Positions 1 to 5,170 of a stretch of 5,170 nt of DNA are shown here, in pieces. Source of the stretch: Rhizobacter sp. Lineage in GTDB: Bacteria; Pseudomonadota; Gammaproteobacteria; Burkholderiales; Burkholderiaceae_C. The notes under the pieces are model-generated. The model was not told the DNA's origin. It ran no database searches and saw nothing but the letters and a program-made list of their open reading frames with translations. The position numbers and the translations under genes were made by a program. The stretch's first letter is position 1; the number at the start of each line of letters is the position of its first letter. The stretch is taken from NCBI GenBank assembly GCA_025360945.1, contig JANYBE010000554.1:1-5170 (forward strand), in the 5' to 3' direction.

Positions 1-57
1 GTCCATGAACTCGGCCATCGAAAGTCCGGGTTGAAACTGCACTCGATTCATCGTCAT
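1..57 (-). CDS. IS1595-family-like transposase, N-terminal fragment (runs off the left edge)
   Basis: Only the first 19 codons are in the window, reading MTMNRVQFQPGLSMAEFMD, open to the edge. The stretch MNRVQFQPGLS.AEF resembles, from memory, the N-terminus of IS1595/ISXO2-type DDE transposases, which continues into a zinc-ribbon region and then the catalytic domain; none of that is visible here. The ATG at 55-57 is chosen because a perfect Shine-Dalgarno sequence, AGGAGG (64-69), lies 6 nt upstream. A second in-frame ATG at 49-51 is possible but worse spaced. The gene points the same way as the catabolic genes but is separated from them by 74 bp with inverted repeats, so it is probably an independent mobile element inserted downstream of the operon. 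The family call rests on a short match; a fixed N-terminal tag of some other protein cannot be excluded. Confidence 0.65.
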   Translation of the reverse strand, partial: MTMNRVQFQPGLSMAEFMD

Positions 58-82
58 GGTTCACCTCCTGTGGCGGTGAACC
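58..82 (-). promoter_or_regulatory. Hairpin enclosing the transposase Shine-Dalgarno sequence
   Basis: Plus-strand GGTTCACC (58-65) and GGTGAACC (75-82) are perfect 8-bp reverse complements separated by 9 nt. In the minus-strand transcript, the 3' arm ends directly before the ATG, the loop is GCCACAGGA, and the ribosome binding site AGGAGG (64-69) is split between loop and stem. Folding would partly hide the Shine-Dalgarno sequence. Leader hairpins that limit transposase translation, especially on read-through transcripts, are known for several insertion sequences (for example IS10 and IS200). That this one acts so is inference. Confidence 0.5.
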
Positions 83-91
83 CATCTTCAT

Positions 92-125
92 ACCTCGGTA
101 GCTCACCAGGTGAGCCTACTGAGGT
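92..125. repeat. Imperfect inverted repeat / strong hairpin between DUF2867 and the transposase
   Basis: The inner part is an odd palindrome, GCTCACC-A-GGTGAGC (101-115). With a one-base bulge at C115, the pairing extends to 92-101 with 116-125, with a single G-T wobble (97/120). The total is about 16 pairs around a very small centre. It lies 7 bp after the DUF2867 stop codon in the direction of transcription. There is no T-run on its 3' side in either direction, so it does not look like a classical intrinsic terminator. It could be a transcription barrier at the operon end, a regulator site, or part of the insertion-sequence end. Confidence 0.5.
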
Positions 126-131
126 TCGTCG

Positions 132-677
132 CTAATCAAGATTTCCTTTGAGCGGCCAGCCGGCTCGTGCCGCACGTTGCATGGCCGAGTGAACGACCAG
201 CCGGTGCCACGGCGCGATCAACAAGATGTAGAGCCGCCCGATCCGGTTGTGGCATTGGACGACGGTGGTGACGATCAACTGCTGGCTTCGCTCCGATGTG
301 CCCAGCGGTTCGCAGCGCACGCTGAGGCGGAAATCCAGGTGGCTGTCGTCTTCGCCGAGCAGGATCTCGCTCGCGTCCTGCGCATAGATCCTGAAGAACG
401 AGACGCGCCGCACGGGCGGCGACTCGGGCGCGTTCTGCAACTCGCGCGTCGTCTTGATGCCCAAGACCGAGACCAGCGCGTCGCGCAACCACAGCAGGCG
501 TGCCACCCACGGCGCCTGCTGCGAGAACATGAAGCGCGCCAGTGCTTCGGGGTTGCGCGTCGTACCGTCCGGCAGACGCAGCGCGTAGGCATCGGCCAGG
601 TTCGGGGCCGGGTAGAAGCGGGTCGCGCGCGAGCCGGGAGGCAGCGGCACGGCGGTCACGGCTAGAGTGTGGTCCAT
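132..677 (-). CDS. DUF2867 domain-containing protein
   Basis: This 181-residue protein has no signal peptide or obvious catalytic motif. Features I associate with DUF2867 are visible: an aromatic-rich middle segment SFFRIYAQ (93-100), the block LLGEDDSHLDFRLSV (106-120) and a C-terminal block VVQCHNRIGRLY (139-150), followed by a hydrophobic stretch ILLIAPWHRLVV (151-162). The same domain is often found fused to or beside NAD(P)-dependent epimerase/SDR-type proteins. Here it stands alone, at near full domain length, so it does not appear truncated by the nearby insertion sequence. It begins 9 bp after the D-aminoacylase stop codon and is probably co-transcribed with it. The ATG at 675-677 has a G-run directly upstream but no well-spaced Shine-Dalgarno, so translation may depend on the upstream gene. 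Function is unknown; a link to D-amino-acid use rests only on position. Confidence 0.8.
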   Translation of the reverse strand: MDHTLAVTAVPLPPGSRATRFYPAPNLADAYALRLPDGTTRNPEALARFMFSQQAPWVARLLWLRDALVSVLGIKTTRELQNAPESPPVRRVSFFRIYAQDASEILLGEDDSHLDFRLSVRCEPLGTSERSQQLIVTTVVQCHNRIGRLYILLIAPWHRLVVHSAMQRAARAGWPLKGNLD

Positions 678-686
678 CCCCGGATC

Positions 687-2156
687 TTAGGCACTCTTGT
701 GCGTGAGCATGCGGCCGGCGCACGCCAGTGTTCTCGGCTCGGGGTCACCGCCGGCATACGCGAGTTCGCCATTCACAACCACGCGGTGAATGCCGAGGCT
801 CGCGCTGATCGGCGCCTCGAAGGTCGCCGTGTCGGCGATCGTCGCCGGATCGAACACGACGACATCGGCCATCGCATTTGCACGCAGCACGCCCCGATCG
901 ACTATGCGGAAGTTGCGCGCCGTCAGGCCGGTCATCTTGTGCACAGCCTGCTCCAGCGTGAACAGCCCGCGCGCGCGCCAGTAGCGTGCGAACACGCGCG
1001 GGAACGCGCCCCACAGCCGCGGGTGCGGGTGGCGGTCGTGCGGCAGCCCGTCGGAGCCGATCATCGTCAGCGGGTGTGCGATCACGCGCTCGACGTCTTC
1101 CTCGTTCATCTGGAAGTAGCACGCGCCGCCGGGCTTCAGGCGCCGGCATGCGGTCTTCTGATCGACGCTCCACTCGGCGGCGATGTCGGCGAGCATCCGG
1201 CCACCGAACTCGGGGTAGGCATCGGACCAGGTCAGCATCACGTCGATCACGCCGTCGACCAGATCCTCGCGCAGGACGGTTGAGCCGGCGACATACGGGT
1301 AAACATCGAGCGCGATCTGCTGACGCTTCGCGAGCGCCTCGACCAGCGGCAGCGTCTCGCGCGTGCGGCCCCAGTTCGCCGGGCCGGCGCACTTGTGGTG
1401 CGAGATCACCAGTGGCACGCCGGCCGCGAACGCGCTGTCGCCGGCTTCATGCATCGCGTCGAGGATGGTCTCCATCTCGCTGCGCAAATGGGTGGCGTAG
1501 ACGCCGCGGTGCTTCGCGACGACGCGCGCGAGTTCGGTCACCTCGTCGGCTGGCGCGGCATAGGCTTCTTCGTAGAACAGGCCTGAGGACAGGCCGTGCG
1601 CGCCCTGCGCCATGCAGGCGTCGAGCAGCCTCGCCATCTGCGCGCGCTCGTCCGAACTCGCGGCACGCGTCAGGTCTGTCATCGCGGCGAAGCGCAGCGT
1701 CGTGTGGCCGATCAATGCCGCGACGTTGAGCGCGGGCTGCGCGGCCTGCACCGCCAGCCGGTACTCGCTCATCGTCGCGTGCCTGAATGAATCCGCGCCG
1801 AGCAGCGTGAGCGGTGGCATTGCCTCGCGCGTCGCGTAGGGCGCGAGCGAGATGCCGCAGTTGCCGGTCACGACCGTCGTTATGCCCTGCGACAGCTTGG
1901 GCAAGCAGGCCGGATCGCGCAGCACGATCGCGTCGTCGTGCGTGTGCGCATCGATGAAGCCCGGCGCGATCGCGTGGCCGCGGCAGTCGATCACGTCGAG
2001 ATCGGCGATGACCAGACCATCGGGCAGCCGCTCGCGCAGGCCTTCGCCGAGGCGCGCGATGCGGTCGCCGACGATCAGCACGTCGCCCGGCCACGACGGG
2101 CCGCCGCCACCGTCGATCACGAGCCCGGCCTCGAGAAGGATCGGTCGATCAGCCAT
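687..2156 (-). CDS. N-acyl-D-amino-acid deacylase (D-aminoacylase), amidohydrolase superfamily
   Basis: This 489-residue cytoplasmic metallohydrolase is expected to hydrolyse N-acyl-D-amino acids to a carboxylate and the free D-amino acid. The length matches the D-aminoacylase family (about 480-500). Metal-site residues known from the Alcaligenes enzyme align by position: H71 and H73 in FIDAHTHDD, C100 in the hallmark TGNCG, H223 in YATHLRSE, H253 in ISHHK and the catalytic-type aspartate D369 in IGSDGLPHD. Family signatures APGFIDAHTH (64-73) and SSGLFYE (190-196) are also present, and the C-terminal part (about 420-489) returns to the small beta-sandwich domain with FRIVDRG and DVVVFDP. The ATG overlaps the regulator's stop codon region by 8 bp, which suggests translational coupling. 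All key residues are intact. Substrate preference (D-glutamate, D-aspartate or neutral side chains) cannot be read from the sequence. Confidence 0.93.
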   Translation of the reverse strand: MADRPILLEAGLVIDGGGGPSWPGDVLIVGDRIARLGEGLRERLPDGLVIADLDVIDCRGHAIAPGFIDAHTHDDAIVLRDPACLPKLSQGITTVVTGNCGISLAPYATREAMPPLTLLGADSFRHATMSEYRLAVQAAQPALNVAALIGHTTLRFAAMTDLTRAASSDERAQMARLLDACMAQGAHGLSSGLFYEEAYAAPADEVTELARVVAKHRGVYATHLRSEMETILDAMHEAGDSAFAAGVPLVISHHKCAGPANWGRTRETLPLVEALAKRQQIALDVYPYVAGSTVLREDLVDGVIDVMLTWSDAYPEFGGRMLADIAAEWSVDQKTACRRLKPGGACYFQMNEEDVERVIAHPLTMIGSDGLPHDRHPHPRLWGAFPRVFARYWRARGLFTLEQAVHKMTGLTARNFRIVDRGVLRANAMADVVVFDPATIADTATFEAPISASLGIHRVVVNGELAYAGGDPEPRTLACAGRMLTHKSA

Positions 2157-3048
2157 GCTTCACACCACCGCCGTCCCAGCTTTGCAGCGGATGCGTGCGC
2201 GTGTCGATGCCGTGGCGCGCGAAGGCCGCGCGCACGCCGTGCAGGCGGCGCACCGCCGCGTCGCCGAGGCGTTGTGCGACCAGCACCGTGAGAATCTCGA
2301 TCAGCGTCAGGTGCGTGAGGTAGGCGTCGATGCCGACATGCATTACCGCGTCGTCGGGCACGCTTAGCGCAAGCAGCATGTCGGCGCGTGCAGCCAGTGC
2401 GGTGCCGGGTCGCGTGATCGCGACCGCTTTCGCGCCCTGCGCGCGCGCGATGTCGACCGCGTCGAGCAGCGAGGGCATGCCGCCGACGTGGGAGATCGCG
2501 ATCACGACGCCGCCCGGGCGCTGCGCGGCGGCGGCCACTTGTTGCAAGTGGTAGTCCGACCACGCGTTGGCCGAGAGGCCGAGCCGGAACAATCGCGATT
2601 GCAGGTCGGTCGCCATGAACCATGAGGTCTGGCCGGCGCCGACGACGTCAATGTGCGGTGCGGTCGCGATCGCGGCCACGCTCGCGGCGAGCGCGGTCAT
2701 GTCGATCTGCGTGCGCACACCGGCGACCGACGCGGCAGCGCTGCGCGCGATCTTTGCGACCACTTCGTCGGCACTGTCGGCGATGTCGACGCGCCGGTGC
2801 AGCGCCGAACCGCCGAGCGCGAGGTCGTGTGCGAGTGCGAGTTTGAATTCACGCAGGCCGGCGAAGCCGAGGTCGCGGCAGGTGCGCATCACCGTGGGCA
2901 CCGAGCTTCCGGCGCGTTGCGCGAGCGTGTCAAAGCTCTCCTCGAGCACGCGGTCGGGGTCTTCGAGGATCGCATCGAGGATCGCGCGCCGCGCCGCCGG
3001 CGCGGTGGCGCGCAGCTCGGCCACGCGTTGAAGCAGGGCGTTCGTCAT
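2149..3048 (-). CDS. MurR/RpiR-family transcriptional regulator (HTH + SIS domains)
   Basis: This 299-residue protein has the two-domain plan of the family. The N-terminal HTH_6 region (about 1-75) includes the helix-turn-helix around SFDTLAQRAGSSVPTVMRTCRDLGF (split: 39-50 and 51-62) followed by the typical GLREFKLAL (64-72). A C-terminal SIS sugar-isomerase-like ligand domain spans about 125-260, with the strand-loop IDVVGAGQTS (133-142), VVIAISHVGGM (181-191) and AKAVAITRPGTALAARAD (206-223). Such proteins usually sense phosphosugars; here the surroundings suggest a D-amino acid or related ligand. The serine of the common S-x-S-G-x-T loop is replaced (SHVGGM), in line with a changed ligand. 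The ATG at 3046-3048 follows the deaminase stop with a 4-bp gap and has AGGA close upstream. It lies inside the operon, so autoregulation of the whole unit is plausible, but the operator would be outside the window. Confidence 0.92.
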   Translation of the reverse strand: MTNALLQRVAELRATAPAARRAILDAILEDPDRVLEESFDTLAQRAGSSVPTVMRTCRDLGFAGLREFKLALAHDLALGGSALHRRVDIADSADEVVAKIARSAAASVAGVRTQIDMTALAASVAAIATAPHIDVVGAGQTSWFMATDLQSRLFRLGLSANAWSDYHLQQVAAAAQRPGGVVIAISHVGGMPSLLDAVDIARAQGAKAVAITRPGTALAARADMLLALSVPDDAVMHVGIDAYLTHLTLIEILTVLVAQRLGDAAVRRLHGVRAAFARHGIDTRTHPLQSWDGGGVKHG

Positions 3049-3052
3049 GTTC

Positions 3053-4335
3053 CTAGAAATGCAGGCTCACCGCATCGGTTACGCGGTAGTCGTTGTCGAC
3101 GATAGGCATCCAGTGCCATTTGTCGAAAGTCGTGCAGGGGTGCGAAATGCCGAGGCCGACGCGCTCGCCGACGGCGGGTGCTGCGGCTTCATCTGCGGCG
3201 TCCCAGCGCAGGTAGGCGTGCTGGTCGTTCAAGCCGGTCACCTTCCAGCTTGCGGGCACACCGGATGGCTTCATTGCGCCGCGCGCCGCGCGCTTGATCG
3301 GGATTGGCATCTCGAGGTCGTAAGAGATGTCGCGTTTGCCGACCGCGAGAATCGCCAGGCCCGGCTCGGGGTGCGACTGCACCAGTGCCCACACTTCCAT
3401 CGCGGCGCGCAGGCTCTCGCCCTGCGCACAGTCGAGCCGGTCGTCGACGACCTTCAGGTAGCGCTTGTACGAGCCGTGGTCATGCGTCACGTAGCACCCC
3501 GATCGCAGCAGGCCGCGCACCGGACGGCCCAGCACGGGCGTGAGCCGCGGCGCGACGAGATCGAAGATCGCCGAACCGCCGGCCGAGATCAGTACTTCGT
3601 CGGTCTCGAACCACCGGCGCTTCGCACACTCGATCGCGATCGCTTCAACGCGGTCCATCAGCGCGGCCGCGACGGGCACGTCCTGCTCGGTTGTGCCCTG
3701 GGCGGTGAGGCCTTCGTAGCACTCGATGCCGACGAGTTTTACGGCAATGCTCGCGTGCAGACGCGCCGCGAGCGTCGTCGCTTCGGCGTGCGTGCGGCAG
3801 CCGGTGCGGCCGCCGCTCATCCCGATCTCGAGCATCACCTCGAAGGGGCGGGCGATCTTGTGGACATCCGACCAGCGCTCGATCACATCGAGCTGCGCGG
3901 TCGAATCGACCAGAAACGCGACGCGCAGATCGGCATGACCCGCGAGCAGTGCCTGAATGCCGTGCAGATCGGCATCGCCGACGACCTGGTTCGCAATCAG
4001 CGTGTGGCGCGCGCCGCTGGCCACGCCGACGCGAAGCTGCTTCACAGTCGCGAACGTCAGGCCCCACGCGCCGGCGTCGAGCTGGCGCTTGAACAGCTGC
4101 GGCGACATCGTCGTCTTGCCGTGCGGAGCGAGGTCGACCTTCCAGGCGCGCGCCTGTTGCTGCATCCACGCCAGGTTGTGCTCGAGTGCCTCGCGCAGGA
4201 TGAGCGCGATCGGCAGCGGCAGGTCGCCTGCAAGCACGTTCCAGCCGAGGCTGCCGATCGCGCTGCGGCGCACAGAGTCGTGCGTGTGCGGAAAGCCCTT
4301 GAGGCGCGCATCGAGGAGAGGATCAAGAAGGTCGT

Positions 4336-4339
<4 letters not shown>
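3053..4339 (-). CDS. PLP-dependent amino acid deaminase, D-serine dehydratase / D-threonine aldolase fold
   Basis: This 428-residue enzyme of the alanine-racemase-fold (type III PLP) group likely converts a D-amino acid such as D-serine or D-threonine to a 2-oxo acid and ammonia. K75 in LAPHGKTTM (70-78) is the expected Schiff-base lysine; the equivalent motif in D-threonine aldolases is PHxKTH. The central region holds the barrel strands, with EIGMSGGRTGC (171-181) and the glycine-rich phosphate-binding stretch ISAGGSAIFD (251-260). In the C-terminal domain, H400 and C402 in SHPCTTFDKW match the H-x-C zinc ligands described for eukaryotic-type D-serine dehydratase. The start codon is GTG (4337-4339), overlapping the upstream ABC ATPase stop in a GTGA arrangement, and no earlier ATG is near in frame. 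Tight coupling to a transporter upstream and a D-aminoacylase downstream supports D-amino-acid catabolism. Dehydratase versus aldolase activity is not certain from sequence. Confidence 0.88.
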
Positions 4340-5106
<767 letters not shown>

Positions 5107-5115
<9 letters not shown>

Positions 5116-5170
5116 GATAGGCCGCGCCGTGCTGCGCCTGATCGAGCGCAGCGAGGGCCAGGTGCTGTAC
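5107..5170 (+). other. Fold-back segment: inverted copy of the ATPase region just after Walker A
   Basis: In the plus-strand frame beginning at 5111, this segment encodes S-T followed by IGRAVLRLIERSEGQVLY. That is the stretch that should precede RGDDLAEL in the minus-strand ATPase; it follows the GKST of Walker A with the same spacing as in OppF proteins. The 9 bases 5162-5170 are the exact reverse complement of 5107-5115. The two orientations meet at AGCAC (5111-5115), a 5-bp microhomology shared by both parts of the gene. The plus-strand piece is therefore not a separate gene but a misoriented part of the same one. Confidence 0.85.

Larger units (their letters stand above)
1..125 (-). mobile_element. 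5' end of an insertion sequence (probable IS1595 family), outer boundary uncertain
   Basis: This covers the transposase start plus its leader. The outer terminal inverted repeat should lie between the transposase ATG (57) and the DUF2867 stop codon (132), but I cannot identify it with only one end of the element visible. The inverted repeat at 92-125 is a candidate boundary region. No target-site duplication can be judged. If the window is a complete contig, a break inside a multicopy transposase would explain the left edge. Confidence 0.45.

Noticed and set aside
92..125. Intrinsic terminator of the operon
   Set aside because: The stem is strong, but there is no T-rich run on the downstream side in either direction, so it is listed as an inverted repeat only.
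1..131. Terminal inverted repeat and target-site duplication of the insertion sequence
   Set aside because: Only one end of the element is in view, so neither can be defined by comparison within the window.
177..665. Plus-strand open frame opposite the DUF2867 gene
   Set aside because: No family resemblance; the minus strand gives a convincing domain match over the same interval.
986..1729. Plus-strand open frame inside the D-aminoacylase gene
   Set aside because: The translation is extremely rich in Arg and Ser, a typical frame shadow of GC-rich coding DNA, and the opposite strand encodes intact metal-site motifs.
5116..5169. In-frame minus-strand extension of the ATPase to the right edge
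   Set aside because: The frame stays open, but its translation (ending TARPIVLY) does not resemble any ATPase region. The true preceding residues are on the plus strand, so this extension is a by-product of the fold-back.

Overview
The window is GC-rich (roughly two thirds G+C by eye) and uses the GCG/CGC/CTG-heavy codons typical of a betaproteobacterium. The gene set and order suggest Burkholderiaceae (Burkholderia, Paraburkholderia or Caballeronia type). This assignment rests on composition and remembered gene neighbourhoods, not on a search.

All real genes lie on the minus strand, so transcription runs from right to left. From the right edge: (i) the C-terminal three quarters of an oligopeptide/dipeptide ABC transporter ATPase (OppF/DppF type); (ii) a PLP-dependent amino acid deaminase of the D-serine dehydratase / D-threonine aldolase fold; (iii) a MurR/RpiR-family regulator with HTH and SIS domains; (iv) an N-acyl-D-amino-acid deacylase (D-aminoacylase) of the amidohydrolase superfamily; (v) a small DUF2867 protein. 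Junctions are very tight (4-bp overlap, 3-bp gap, 8-bp overlap, 9-bp gap), so this looks like one polycistronic unit whose promoter lies beyond the right edge. At the left edge, after about 75 bp of non-coding DNA holding two inverted repeats, come the first 19 codons of a transposase most like the IS1595 family.

The genes make sense together as a D-amino-acid salvage pathway. The ABC transporter would import short peptides or acylated amino acids, the deacylase would release free D-amino acids, and the PLP enzyme would deaminate them to a 2-oxo acid plus ammonia. The RpiR-type protein is the likely local regulator. The role of the DUF2867 protein is unknown.

The most unusual feature is at the right edge. 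The ABC ATPase reads normally on the minus strand up to about position 5107-5115. The next part of the same protein, running from just after the Walker A lysine, is then found on the PLUS strand (5111-5170). The gene folds back on itself at a 5-bp microhomology (AGCAC/GTGCT). This is either a template-switch or assembly chimera or a real fold-back rearrangement, and it leaves this copy of the ATPase without a Walker A motif. With a transposon start at one edge and a fold-back at the other, the window may be a whole contig bounded by repeat and chimera breakpoints.
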